From positions 113,117,260 to 113,181,259 of the forward strand of contig NC_089271.1 in assembly GCF_963930625.1 (NCBI RefSeq): a DNA stretch of 64,000 nucleotides, in the 5' to 3' direction. Source of the DNA: Muntiacus reevesi. Its lineage: Eukaryota; Chordata; Mammalia; Artiodactyla; Cervidae. A program made the position numbers and the translations under genes. The notes beneath the pieces are model-generated. The model was not told the origin of the DNA, did no database searches, and saw nothing but the letters and a program-made list of their open reading frames with translations. Positions 22,060-32,889 of the stretch are shown here, piece by piece (the first letter of the stretch is position 1; the number at the start of each line of letters is the position of its first letter).

Positions 22060-22507
22060 AGTCTATCCATTGTGCCGTCTGGATTCACTTCTTCACACAA
22101 TTTCAAGGGACAGGTCTTCTGGGAACCATGGGAGTCAGTGGGCCTCTCTTCCTGACGGAAAACAGAGGAGGCAGGTGAGGGAGGTTAACTGGATGAACCG
22201 CTACTACAGTTGGTCTCAGGACCATGACTGGTAGTTGGTTCTATACCCTTTGTGTGACAGCATCCTGACTGCTTCCTGGTGACCATGTCAGTTGTCCTGT
22301 CAAGACAGCGGCTCATTCTTGTCCAGGTGTCCCTAGTAAGAAGTCCAAAGTGCCTAGGTTGCAGCTGTGCCTTATATCATTCAATGTGATTCTTGTTGTA
22401 TCCTCTGGAAGAGGTGTTCCCTTTTGGGAATCACAGCCTTGAAGCTAACAAAGTCCTGAGGTTCATGGATGGAAAGCATAGATTCTCCCAATGGGGTTTG
22501 TGAGTGA

Positions 22508-22857
22508 TAAGTAAGTGGTGTGTTAGTTGGATAGGGCTGCTATAAGAAAGCACCACAGGGACTTCCCTGGTGGTCCAGTGACTGAGGCTTTGCACTCCTA
22601 GTGCAGGGGCCCATGTTCCATCCCAGGTCAGGAAACTAGATCCCACATGGCACAACCAAAGATCCCCGCAACTAATACCCAGTGCAGCCAAATAAATAAT
22701 TTTTTTTTCTTTTTAAAGAAAGCACCACAAACTGAGGGGCTTAGCAAAAATGTATTTTTTCATGGCTCGGGGGCCTAAAAATGTGAGATCAAAGTGTTGG
22801 CAGAGCTGATTCCTTCTCAAGGCTGTGAGGGAAGAATCTGTTCCAGGCCTCTCTCCG
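22508..22857 (-). repeat. MaLR-type LTR fragment within ERVL relic
   Basis: 'gttagttggatagggctgct' (22522-22541) and, after the SINE, 'ccacaaactgaggggctta' and 'ctgtgagggaagaatctgtt' match the 3' half of a MaLR/MLT1-like LTR in reverse. It lies between the integrase-like and dUTPase-like parts of the ERVL relic. Confidence 0.45.
22558..22715 (+). repeat. CHR-type SINE with perfect TSD
   Basis: Head 'gggacttccctggtggtcca', B-box region 'ccatgttccatcccaggtca', A/T-rich end 'aaataaataattttttttt'. Flanked by a perfect 14-bp TSD 'aagaaagcaccaca' at 22544-22557 and 22716-22729. Confidence 0.88.
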
Positions 22858-24150
22858 TGAGGAGAAACTACTGATCTTTCCAAGTAAGGAAAGCTCAGTG
22901 TAGTCAATGTGCCTTCCAGGTGTCCAGGAGGACTCCTTAAGACCTAGTGCCGTGGTTGGGGCTCAGTGTTGGTCTCCGTTGTTGACAAGTTGAATACTGA
23001 GAGGCCACAGTAATTAGATCCATGCTTTCTGAAGTGGGAGATCATGCTGTTGGGCCATGTGCAGGCTTCATATCTGCCACCATAGCCACTCCGCTCATGT
23101 CCCCATCAGGTCACTTTGGGGACCCCAGAAGGTAAAGGTTGACTGAGGTTACCTGGCTGGGTCATTCTGTCAACCTCTCTCACAACAAATGCTTGCTGGT
23201 GGAGATTAAAATGGGCTACAGAGGTCTTCATATTTGGGCCCCACTCCCAGGTGCCCATCCACGTGCCTCTACTGCTGAGCATCTTGCTCTCCGTACTCTT
23301 GTCTTTCTCCTTTATGGACCCTATCCAGCTGGCCAGACCATTCACCTCTTCTTTTTCCAAAGACAGTGGTTACCCAGGTACACTGTCCAAAACTAGCCCA
23401 TTACAATCTCTTCCTTACCCACTGTCTGTCAAGGCCATCTTTGAGAGAGGCCGCACTAAGGTACTGTCCATTTTTCCCTGGCACCACACCCACCCACATG
23501 AAGATGCCTTTGCTTCCATAAATCAAGCTCAGGCTTTTTCCTCCTCTGCCAGCTGGTGGTATGGGATCCTGCATATGGCCTCAAACGTCAGCTCATGGAG
23601 GGCTTGGGGGTAACACTGGTGGATGCCGCAAGGATCTGGGCTACTTAACTCATGCATCATGCTTCTACCCTGTGGCCTTGTTCATACTTAATCCAAGATG
23701 TACTCCTTCCAGCTTCTTATGGATTATTGATCAGCTCACCTCATCTTGTGACTTGGGGCCCCTGACAGCATCCAGACTAACGGGGAGATTCTGGACCCAT
23801 GAGCTTCTGGTGTCTAAGGGTTGGGCATTCCGTCTGTACCACTAGCAACCATGAGGAGTTTTTAAGTTTTTCAGGTCTCTCACCATGGTCTTGCACTAGA
23901 ACCCCAGCAGACTGTCTTGTGGCTCTTCCTCTGGGGCTTGCCAAAATCTATCGGTGGGCATTGTTCTCACCATGGACCCCTCCAACATCATAGCATCTGC
24001 TGAACCAAGAAGCAGAATTGCTTACACTAAAGCCTGAACCTAATGCAAAACACTTCTGTAGGCTCAGAAGTGTCCGAAATAGCCTGAGACCTCCTGCCTG
24101 CTAGGAACTTCCTCTCCACAGGACCCAGTCTTCAGATTCTGGTGACTATT

Positions 24151-24954
24151 CTAACGATTAGACCACCACTTTGTGCGCTCCGCCTGTCACTAGTGAGCGG
24201 ATTCTCAATGCCAGCCTGGCAGCCAGTGATTCCACTCTGGAGACCTGATTACTCCTCACACCAACTTCCTCATTCTGGGTCTTCTGGAAGCAGAAGCTGA
24301 GATGGAATTTAGAGGACATGATATTTTTTAGGGACTAACACCTGTGAAAGGAAGCATGACCGAGGAGAGGAAGGAGTCCAAGTGCAAGGCAGACCTGACT
24401 GCACCTCGGCCCAACTCGCCAGGAGCTCTGGAGCCAGTGCTGACCTTCACAGTTGCCCTGGGGTAGGCAAAAGTGTCCAGGCCTTTTTACCCATAATCCT
24501 TTGCCCGCTTGGCCCTGCCACCTGCTGAGGGAAATTTCAGGAAAGGCAGTACTTCGGGTCCTTCTGCTCTTTGGCAGAGGCAGCTCTCAGCGCTGGTGGC
24601 AGACCCTGAGGGAGCTGCTGGCTGCTGCATGTAACCATGCTTCCTTGAAGCAGAGTCTGGCCAATGTGTGTCCCTGTCTCCCACCTCCTCCACCATTCTG
24701 ATCGCCTGCATCAGTACTGCCTGCAGGTTGTGAACTTTCTCATGAATCAAAAGCTCCTGAGCAGAGAACAGTCTTATTACCCCAACAATTCTGAGACCAG
24801 TACCTCATTTTCAGCAAGATCCAGCACACTGGTCCATGCCCCCAAAGGTGGCATGTTCCTTCCTTTTTTTTTTTTTTTTCTTTTTTAAAGTCATCTAACA
24901 TTATCCAGATATACAAAGCTGCTGTGGAGCAGAGGGGTTCAAGCCATAGGTATG
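24151..24954. other. Unassigned sequence with a poly(T) tract
   Basis: 24290-24360 ('gaagcagaagctgagatgga', 'gggactaacacctgtgaaag') looks like an old LTR-type repeat, family unknown. A T-rich run (about 24864-24886, one C) could be the complement of a retroposon tail, but no element body is recognised next to it. GC is higher than the surroundings at 24360-24700, without a CpG island. Confidence 0.35.
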
Positions 24955-25250
24955 AAAGCAGAGCACAGTGGGGAGAGTGTGGTGTCGGGTCAGAAGGATA
25001 TGAGTGAAAATCTCTGCCCTGCTACTCACTGGCTGGCCAGCATGTATTTGTTTGTGCAGGAACATTGGTGAGAGAAGCTTTGAAGTAATATAAGTTCTCT
25101 AAGCCTCTTTTGTTCTGTAAAAAATGGGAGTCATAAACACCTACCACACGCTTGTTCTGAGATTTAAAGCAAATAAGATAATTATGAACAGTTGTTCACT
25201 GCTATGTCCCCAGCACCAAGAACATCTGGTTCTGAGGTAGCATTCAGATG
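24955..25250 (+). repeat. MIR fragment
   Basis: 'aaaatctctgccctgctact', then 'ctaagcctcttttgttctgt', 'aaaaatgggagtcataaaca', 'ttgttctgagatttaaagca' follow MIR in order, with an extra segment of about 40 bp after 25040. Confidence 0.6.
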
Positions 25251-25309
25251 TGTACATGAGTGTTGACGAATGAATCAAAAACTTTGGTGCAGAATGAATG
25301 CTGGCTTTT

Positions 25310-25505
25310 GTGATTATTATGGGCTAAACACTTTACATGCATTAGCTCATGTAATCTTTGCATCAATCTTATGAGTATCTTCCATTTTCCAGATGAGGTA
25401 ACTGAGGCTCGGGAAGAGGAAGGTCATGTTGCCAGTAAGTTGGTGAACCAGAATGGGAGCCCAGACCTTTGTGCATCAGAAACCTGTGCTCTTTCCCACA
25501 TGCAA
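25310..25505 (-). repeat. MIR fragment
   Basis: 'catgcattagctcatgtaat', 'ccattttccagatgaggtaa', 'ctgaggctcgggaagagg', 'ctgtgctctttcccaca': reverse-oriented MIR, well preserved. Confidence 0.75.
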
Positions 25506-26924
25506 CTTGTGGTTTTCAGCCATGTGTATCAGCACACTGAGGTACTGATCAGGGAGTAATTTTCTGTCAGAAGAAAAGCCATGGTCGACCTTTTCAGAGC
25601 AAAGCACTCATTTTCAAAGGCTGAGGCTGCTGGAAATTTGATAGTTCTTCAGGTTCCTGTGAAAGTACATGCCTTACCCTGAAGGATCAATCCACTCCTC
25701 TGTCTTTTCAAAGAGCAGTCTCCCAAAATATAGACTTTTGATAATAGAGCAAGAAATCAGTCAAAGGTGCAGGGAGAAGGTTCGTTCATCAGTCAAGGTT
25801 TAATCGTAGCTGTGAGCCAACACTAAAATGAGTACGTATTATATCAGAGGCTTTACACACTTTAATATGCACATCTTGCTACTGCCCCAAGTTTTGCTTC
25901 CACTTATCCTTAGCTTTCTCCTGATGCTTGCTGGTAGCTTGGGGAATGGAGTGGGCTGGGGGAAGTCTAGGCAAAATGGCCCCTCCAAAGGCCATGACCC
26001 CAACCCTACCAGCATGCTCCATTCACCAAGCTCAAGTCCACTAAATACCTTCCTATGAAACACTGATTCCAAGACACTCAAAAAGTCAGTTTGGATCTCT
26101 TCCTTTTCCTTCCTCGCCTATGGCCATCGAATCCTGAATCTGGCAAAATGGTGCTCCCTCTTGCCAGGTGGAACTAGGTCATGATTAGCCTGGCCCAGGG
26201 CTCTCGAATGCACAGCCAGCCCTGGATCTTCATCTTTAGTCTCAGGACCACGATGTCATGTGCTTTTGATATCATGATGTCATGTTATATAATGCTCATT
26301 TTCATCTGGACTCATAGCTGAGATTAAACCTTGATTGATGAATGAAGCTTTCATAGCTAAAAGCGATAGCTAAGTATTAAAAACCTTGAACTGGCAGCAG
26401 TACGATAGCACACATGCTAGGAAAGTGCAAGGAGCTTTAAAAACAAGCATTTGCTGCTAATTTTAGCTTTCCTGTGCTATAAGAAGACTCACCAGCTCTG
26501 TGGCTCCATACTTCAGAGATAATGAGAACAGCTCCGCTCTTACTCCTGGCAACAGAAGCTTGGGCAGGGGTGTGGATGTGCACCATATTCTTCATTTCTG
26601 CACAGAAGTGCTAACTTTTTCCAGTCAGCCAGCCACTGTTGCATCATTAGCTCCCTGTCTGCAGGCTATATTGTCATCATCATCATCATTATCATCATAG
26701 AAAATGTTCATACCCCCAACTGAATATTCTCCCCCTAAGCCTGCTTTCTTCAGGACCTTTAACTAAACCACTTCAAAATTCTTTACTATGACAGTTTCTT
26801 GCCATCATTCATTCAAAATTGAGTGACAGTATGTTCTTTTGGACTAGTGTATGCCTCTTTTCTTCTATTTTGACTCTTATGAAAGAGAGAAGAAATATAT
26901 GTATATATAATCAATGTACAAATA
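25506..26924. other. Low-copy sequence
   Basis: No gene recognised. 'gatgtcatgt' occurs twice near 26252-26285. An (ATC)n microsatellite is listed separately. Frames of 66-80 codons have no supported homology. Confidence 0.4.
26673..26699. repeat. (ATC)n microsatellite
   Basis: Imperfect trinucleotide run 'tcatcatcatcatcattatc' and beyond. Confidence 0.85.
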
Positions 26925-27157
26925 AATGTGTGTGTGTGTGTGCTAAGTCGCTTCAACCATGTCTGACTTTTTGTGATCCTATGGACTGTAGCCCACCATT
27001 CTCCTCTGTCCATGGGACTCTCCAGACAAGAATACTGGAGTGGGCTACTATGCCCTCCTCCAGGGGATCTTCCTGACCTAGGGTTTAAACCCAAGTCTCT
27101 TATGTCTCCTGCATTGCAGACGGGTTCTTTACCACTGGCGCCACCTGGAAAGTCCAC
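26925..27157 (-). repeat. Bov-tA SINE with (TG)n tail
   Basis: Reverse orientation: tail 'tgtgtgtgtgtgtgctaagt' at the left, then 'ggactgtagcccaccattct', and the tRNA-like head complement 'cgccacctggaaagtcc' at the right edge. Confidence 0.9.
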
Positions 27158-27164
27158 CAAGCAA

Positions 27165-27203
<39 letters not shown>

Positions 27204-27290
27204 TATACATATGTATACATACATATATATATATATTTATATATGTGTGTGTGTGTATATATATATGTGTGTGTGTGTGATATATATAAA
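27165..27290. repeat. Compound TA/CA/TG microsatellite
   Basis: In order: (AT)n, (AC)n, mixed ATAC/TATG, (AT)n, (GT)n, (AT)n, (GT)n. The CA block (about 27186-27202) and TG blocks (27245-27257 and 27268-27279) are complementary and could pair. It adjoins the head end of a SINE. Encoded frames up to 163 codons are artefacts. Confidence 0.92.
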
Positions 27291-27361
27291 ACATTCACCA
27301 GCAATTCCAGTTGCCTCCACCTTCAAAAAAATTCCAGAATGTGATTAAATTTATTCAGTAT

Positions 27362-27380
27362 ACGTGTGTGTGTGTGTGTA
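27362..27380. repeat. (GT)n microsatellite
   Basis: 'acgtgtgtgtgtgtgtgta', about 70 bp downstream of the compound tract. Confidence 0.85.
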
Positions 27381-27759
27381 TAATCTCTAGCCTGCACCAC
27401 AACCATAGCCTCCTAACTAGTCTCTGGTCACACTGTGATCACTCTTGTCCTGTGCAATCCATTCCTTCTCTAATAGTAGCCTGAATAATCCCTTATTAAT
27501 CTAAATCAGATTACGTCCCATTCAGAAGCTTCTAACCACTTCTGATTACATCCATACCTCCTGCCACACCCCCTGAGGCCCTGCATGGTCTGGGCTCTAC
27601 TGACCTCTTAAGCCTCATCTCCTCTCTCCTCCTTTCTCACTCTGCTCCATCCACACAGATAAAATCAAATAAAGAGAATGTTATGAGATACATGAGGGGA
27701 CTTTTCCTGGAGTCCTGGATATTTGACTGAAGTGCAAAACTGGAGGCTATGGGTATTAA
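27381..27759. other. Low-copy sequence
   Basis: A pyrimidine-rich stretch near 27540-27650 ('cctcatctcctctctcctcc'); no gene or repeat recognised. Confidence 0.35.
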
Positions 27760-27920
27760 GTAATTTGATAATAATGGAAGCTTACAATCCTTCATCACTA
27801 TATGCCAGGCATGCATCTAAGCACTTTGGAGTGGATGGACTCATTTAAACACACCCCTTCGAAACAGGTGCTATTATCATTCTTATTGTACAGAAGAGGA
27901 GACCAAAGTACAGAGATGAC
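27760..27920 (-). repeat. MIR fragment
   Basis: 'atgccaggcatgcatctaag', 'gactcatttaaacacacc', 'aggtgctattatcattctta', 'acagaagaggagaccaaag' give a reverse-oriented MIR ending where the next SINE begins. Confidence 0.65.
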
Positions 27921-28008
27921 AGGTTGTGCTGTGTTAGTCTCTCAGTTGTGTCTGACTCTTTGAGACCCCATGGGTTGTAGCCCGCCAGGCTCCTCTGTCC
28001 ATGGGATT

Positions 28009-28747
28009 TTCATTATTATTATTATTATTTTTTTAATTTTTCAGTGGGTTTTGTCATACATTGATGTGAATCAGCCATAGAGTTACACGAATTCCCCATC
28101 CCGGTCTCCCATCCCACCTCCCTCTCCACCCGATTCCTCTGGATCTTCCCAGCCCAACAGGCCCGAGCACTTGACTCATGCCTCCCACCTGGGCTGGTGG
28201 TCTGTTTCACCACAGATAATATACATGCTGTTCTTTTGAAACATCCCACCCTCCCCTTCTCCCACAGAGTTCAAAAGTCTGTTCTGTACTTCTGCGTCTC
28301 TTCTTCTGCCCTGCATATAGGGCCATCGTTACCATCTTTCTAAGTTCCGTATATATGTGTTAGTATACTGTAATGGTCTTTATCTTTCTGGCTTACCTCA
28401 CTCTGTATAATGGGCTCCAGTTTCATCCATCTCATTAGAACTGATTCAAATGAATTCTTTTTAATGGCTGAGTAATATTCCATGGTGTATATGTACCACA
28501 GCTTCCTTATCCATTCATCTGCTGATGGGCATCTAGGTTGCTTCCATGTCCTGGCTATTATAAACAGTGCTGCGATGAACATTGGGGTGCACGTGTCTCT
28601 TTCAGATCTGGATTCCTCAGTGTGTATGCCCAGAAGTGGTATTGCTGGGTCATATGGTAGTTCTATTTCCAGTTTTTTAAGAAATTTCCACACTGTTTTC
28701 CATAGTGGCTGTACTAGTTTGCATTCCCACCAACAGTGTAAGAGGGT
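28009..28747 (-). mobile_element. L1-BT 3' fragment nested in the SINE
   Basis: 739 bp, 5'-truncated, reverse orientation, with an ATT-repeat and T-run edge as tail complement. TSD 'tccatgggatt' at 27998-28008 and 28748-28758. Contains the 3' UTR (28009-28339) and the last part of ORF2. Confidence 0.93.
28340..28747 (-). pseudogene. L1 ORF2p C-terminal segment, frame still open
   Basis: About 135 codons of the ORF2p C-terminal domain without a stop. They begin at the CWWECK cysteine-rich motif and run through YDPAIPLLGIHTEE, ARTWKQPRCPSADEWI, YTMEYYSAIKKN and SQKDKDHYSILTHIYG to the natural ORF2 stop. The endonuclease and RT domains are absent. The open frame starts in SINE sequence (MSRES-), giving a short chimeric reading frame. 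The lack of decay suggests a fairly recent insertion compared with 51026-54867. Confidence 0.88.
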
Positions 28748-28885
28748 TCCATGGGATTCTCTAGACAAGAATACTGGAGTGGGTTGCCATTCCCTTCTCC
28801 AGGGGGTCTTCCCAACTCAGGGATCAAACCTGGGTCTCCTGCTTTACAGGCAGATTCTTTACTGTCTGAACCACCAGGGAGGCCC

Positions 28886-30004
28886 GATTCACAATACAAT
28901 GGTGACTGCTGGGGCTAACCACACAGTTTCAAGGGATCAGCCAAGGAACTACCAAAGACTCCTTTCTAATACTTCTCAAGGGTGGCTAAGCTGCCCCTGT
29001 AGACCCTTACCCCCACTCCATCCAACCTACAAAAGCAGCAGATGGAGGCTTTTTGAAGGTAGGGTTGTCTTGGAAGAGGGAATTTGCATTAGTTGAGTCA
29101 TCAGGCCTACTTGAGGACCTGAATTCCTTCCCTCCTCATGGTGATCAAAGGACTCCTTCAAGCTAAATGAGATAGAACTGCTGATATGTCCTATAGGAGC
29201 AGTTGAACCGAGTTCTTTATTGGCAGGGGCTGTGTCTTTGGGGGTCTCCAGATCTGCAGTTCCTAGAACTGTGCTAGCCACAGGGTGAGAGGTCTGTGCG
29301 ACAGTGAGGGACTCCTAGCTATGCTGGAACCTTTCTTTGTATGCTTCCACTGGCTGAGGAACACCCAGAAAGGAGATGAAAGGGTTGGGCTTTGAGTTTC
29401 TTATGATCTAGACAGGGAGATGGAGAACAGAGAGCAACTGAGAAAAGAAAAGAAAAAAAGAGACCAGCACAAGAAGACAAAGAGAAAATTCCAGTTGCCA
29501 AATATGAAAACTGAAGACCATCTGGAAGGAGGGCTTCATAAAGATTGCAGTTATTGCTAACTTCATTTAGTAGATGTCAAAACAAGATACAGAAAGATGA
29601 TGAAGGGCATGGATTTATGCCCGTTGTGCAATCGGACACGCCAGAAAGATTCAGTCACTTTGATTCGCTGGGGCCTGTCTCCCAGTTCTTATGAGTGAGT
29701 GGGGCTCAAAGACATGGGATCATTATTGCAGGAAAAATCATGATAATGAAACTTGCTGGAGAATCGTGATTATGTCTTACAGCTGCATCTGATTCCACTG
29801 CATTTGTTCCCGTCGACTCAGAGTCACTTGAGTAATTGAGCCTGAGTTAGGGAGGCTGCCAGTGATGGGCCTGGCAGCAGGCACTGGATCTGAGAAATGG
29901 AGTGAAGAGGTGGAGAGGGATGAACTTTCAACCAGAACATTGAGCAAGGGGATTAGAGACGCCTCTTTACAAATAGGGAGCAGGTTTGTGCAGACTGTTG
30001 TTTA
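28886..30004. other. Low-copy sequence with an L2-like trace
   Basis: 29205-29285 ('ggggctgtgtctttgggggt', 'agaactgtgctagccacag') resembles an L2 3' end. A purine-rich run ('gaaaagaaaagaaaaaaaga') lies at about 29442-29462. No gene is supported. Confidence 0.4.
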
Positions 30005-30260
30005 TGAGTGAGGGCCTAGGAGCCATACTGTCTGGCTCCAGATTCCAGCTCTGCTTAGTGACTTCTAGTAGCTTATTCATTCTGGCACCAGAATGTGGCA
30101 TGTTGATTAACCCCTATATGCCTCTGTTCTTTTGTCCATAAAATGGAATTGTTAACAGTGTCTACCTCACTGGATTGTAGTGATTGTTACATAAAATAGT
30201 GTATGTAAAGTCTTTGACATTGAGCTAGTGCTTAACAAATGTTTGCTATGATTGTTATCT
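30005..30260 (+). repeat. MIR
   Basis: 'ggctccagattccagctctg', 'gcctctgttcttttgtccat', 'aaaatggaattgttaaca', 'gcttaacaaatgtttgctat': nearly full-length MIR, plus orientation, with an extra stretch near 30080. Confidence 0.7.
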
Positions 30261-30414
30261 TTTGCCATATTTTTTACACTGTGGTTTCAACCTATTAATA
30301 GATGAGAAAAATCATTTAAGTAGTCATGACTTGGGTATTTCTTTAATAAAATAGCATTGCATGAAAAATGAGTGCCTTAAGTGTTGTAAATGTTTCATGA
30401 AACTTTTTAAGGGG

Positions 30415-30935
30415 TTTATATGCATGTATAATATAACTGTATACACATAAATACTTATACACATATATGGGTGTTATGTTAAAATATGCATATACTTATA
30501 TGTGTAAATATATACATGTACTTATACAAATCCATAAAAACACTTATTCACATGCATACATACATGCACATAAACACAGGCATATGCATTCACAGATACA
30601 AAAACATGCATGTGCAGACATGCACACACATGCACACCTACATATATACAGATACATATTCATGTATATACACATACATATACAAACACATAACGTACTA
30701 ATAAATGTAAACACTCTCATAATACATATAAAGCCATATATACACACATCAATGTATATATACACACAAAAATGCAAATGAATACACACATATCTAGACA
30801 TGCACAAACATACATACAGAGATACTTGTTCACTCATGTGATGATAGTATACATTCACACACACATACATATATACCACTTGCTCAAATAAAAACACCCA
30901 CCCACATATACCTATATAATACATACAGTACTCTT
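30415..30935. repeat. 520-bp degenerate (ACATAY)n tract
   Basis: Composed almost wholly of ACATAT, ACACAT, ATACAC and GCACAC variants, with no perfect period longer than a few units. One strand is strongly purine-pyrimidine alternating. It generates spurious His/Tyr-rich frames on plus and Cys-rich frames on minus. Confidence 0.9.
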
Positions 30936-31652
30936 CTGTTGGCATGAAAATCAGATTCTAAATTTCAGGTCTGCCTTTGCAGACCATGTTTAGACTAGAT
31001 CAATCCTCAGACCCTAGCATACTTGATGCCACTGGAGAAAAACATCTGATCACACTAGAAGCATTTTATAATCATTATTGGCAGATTTAAATACTGCTTT
31101 GAAACCATTTATCTGTATTAGCTACTCAGAAAAGACTTGTGACATCAATCATTCATATTCAGATCCTTAACTTCTGGGAGGTATTTGGACTTGGGTTATA
31201 TCACCAAAGCCTGACTCCATGGGACAGACCAGTGCTTCTGGGAATTGTTTCCACTGTCTAATTTTGGAACAGTTGATTCCTCACTAGAATTCAAAGAGAA
31301 GGGGAATTTGTATGAATGAAACCTGTCACAAAAATGGACAGAGAAGCCCCAAATTAGAGAGGAGATCTTTAAGATTTAGGCAACATAAAGGAGTTTTTAA
31401 ATGTGTGACTAGAGAAGATAAGTTGTATTTTCAACCTCTTTCAAAAGAAATGTGCAAATGAGCAGCCTACTGTCTTCATTAAATGGGGGAGGGGGAGTAG
31501 GTACTAGATATATTTGAAAGCCAAGAATCCTGGATCTCTCTTATGTGGTGATGGAAAAGGTTTGGAAAACTTCAGAGTTCAGCCCACATGTGAAAGTTGA
31601 AGATTGAGAGTACCAGGTAGACAGTAGAGATAGCTGACAAGAAAGAAGAGTG
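30936..31652. other. Low-copy sequence
   Basis: No gene or repeat recognised. A G-rich word 'atgggggagggggagtagg' lies near 31483. Confidence 0.4.
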
Positions 31653-31965
31653 GGGATTTCCCTGATGGCGCAGTGGGCAAGAATTCACCTGCCAATGCAA
31701 GGGACATGGCTTTGATTCCTGGGTTGGGAAGATTCCACAAGCTGCAAAGCAACTAAGGCTGTGAGCCACAACTACTGAGTCTGTGTGCTGCAACTACTGA
31801 AGCTTGCATGCCCAAGAGCCCATGCTCTGCAACAAGAGAAGCCACTGCAATAAGAAGCCCATGGACTACAATGAAGAGTAGCCCCCACTTGCTGCAATTG
31901 GAGAAAGCCTGCACAAAGCAATGAAGACCCAGTGCAGCCAAGAATAAAATAATTTTTTTAAAAAA
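31653..31965 (+). repeat. CHR-type SINE, long form
   Basis: Head 'ggggatttccctgatggcgc', then repeated 'cacaactactgag' modules, 'gctctgcaacaagagaagcc', 'gaagagtagcccccacttgc', and an 'aaaataatttttttaaaaaa' end. A plausible decayed TSD is 'aagaaagaagagt' on the left and 'aagaaaggagaat' on the right. Minus-strand frames of 73-76 codons are shadows. Confidence 0.88.
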
Positions 31966-32149
31966 GAAAGGAGAATTGGGCACACTGTTGACATATAGCC
32001 AACTTGATTCTTTTGTCCCCTACAAAGATATCATCCCTGTGTTGAGTTCTGAGGACATAGAGAAGAATAAAAGACAGCCTCTGACCTCTAGGAACTCAAA
32101 ATCTTACCCCACCCTTACTCTGCCAATTTTGAACTTGTTACCCTAGAGC

Positions 32150-32585
32150 CAATGGTAAAGATGGCTAACCATCCAACCAAATTCATGTTCCCCTTCCATT
32201 GTGTGGAGTGGTCAGAAGAAAGTGACTGTCCTGTTGGGAACTACATTCTTAGTCTTCATGAGAGTTTGATGACGTCATCTGTCTAGTTCTCACAAATAGC
32301 ACATGAGTAAAGAGAGTGTATCATCTCTAAGCAATCGTGCATTTTCTCCACCCAACTTTCTCTTTTCACTGTTCTGATACAAAGGAGTATAGTGATCAAG
32401 GAAGCTGCATATTGAAGATAAAGGAGCCACAATGTATAAGGAGTTTGGGTCCCTGAGTCACTGCTTAGAAGAAAACTGCCTGTCTAACAGGAACACCTGT
32501 TTGGATTTTTAAATGCATGAGAAGTAAAGTTCTATTGTGTTTGAGCCAATCACATATCTGAGTCTGCTTGCTTTATCAGTTACCT
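32150..32585 (+). repeat. MaLR-type LTR-like repeat
   Basis: The end 'gagaagtaaagttctattgt' with 'gtttgagcc' (about 32518-32547) and 'gggtccctgagtcactgctt' (32448) follow the 3' part of a MaLR-type LTR also seen at 42150-42425. Old, no internal sequence. Confidence 0.42.
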
Positions 32586-32591
32586 TGTTCT

Positions 32592-32808
32592 GGGGCTTCC
32601 CAGGTGGCACCAGTGGTGAAGAATCCACCTGCCAGTGCAGGAGACACAAGAGATGCAGGTTTGATCCTTGGGTCAGGAAGATCCCCTGGAGAAGGAAATG
32701 GCAACCCACTCCAGTATTCTTGCCTGGAGAATCCCATGGATAGAGGAGCCTGGTAGGCTACAGTCCATGGGGTCACACAGAGTTGGACATGACTGAGCAC
32801 ACATGCAC
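32592..32808 (+). repeat. Bov-tA SINE with TSD
   Basis: Complete unit ('ggggcttcccaggtggcacc' to 'gagcacacatgcac'), with an extra 'gagacacaagagatgcagg' variant in the body. TSD 'accttgttct' at 32582-32591 and 'accttattct' at 32809-32818 (one mismatch). Confidence 0.93.
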
Positions 32809-32889
32809 ACCTTATTCTAATACAATTACCTTAAGCGAGATGCATCTTTCTTGATTTATCATTTAGATTAGAACATTCCCTAAGTCTGG

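Larger units (their letters stand above)
22060..24150 (-). pseudogene. Decayed ERVL-class endogenous retrovirus pol
   Basis: The minus strand, read across several frames, shows pol landmarks in the right order. RT/RNase H connection near 23800-23960: FWQAPEEEPQ. Pre-RNase H, about 23560: PYHQLAEEE. RNase H, 23106-23360: NGLASWIG and REVDRMTQP. Integrase zinc domain: WGHERSGYGG near 23080 and CQQRRPTLSPNHG near 22960. A dUTPase-like strand 'PLPEDTTRITLN' near 22400 fits ERVL, which carries a dUTPase after integrase. The integrase core is missing where a MaLR-like piece and a CHR SINE lie. At least ten stops or frameshifts; no env seen. An old, non-functional viral fossil. Confidence 0.68.
27923..28885 (-). 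repeat. Bov-tA SINE split by an L1
   Basis: Tail half at 27923-28008 ('gttagtctctcagttgtgtc', 'tcctctgtccatgggatt') and head half at 28759-28885 (ending 'gaaccaccagggaggccc'). The two halves join at 'tccatgggatt', which is duplicated by the inserted L1. Confidence 0.93.

Noticed and set aside
23251..23613. 120-codon plus-strand frame with a signal-peptide-like start
   Set aside because: The minus strand of the same interval carries ERVL RNase H-like motifs in order, so the plus frame is a shadow.
24864..24886. Poly(T) run as the tail of an undetected minus-strand retroposon
   Set aside because: No SINE, LINE or retrocopy body was recognised to its right, and no flanking duplication was found.
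26813..27304. 163-codon minus-strand frame
   Set aside because: Made of microsatellite (YI/HT repeats) and SINE translation.
28482..29096. 204-codon plus-strand frame
   Set aside because: It runs antisense through the L1 ORF2 tail and then through a SINE; no independent coding evidence.
30467..30945. His-rich and Cys/Tyr-rich frames up to 133 codons
   Set aside because: They are translations of the degenerate CA/TA tract.
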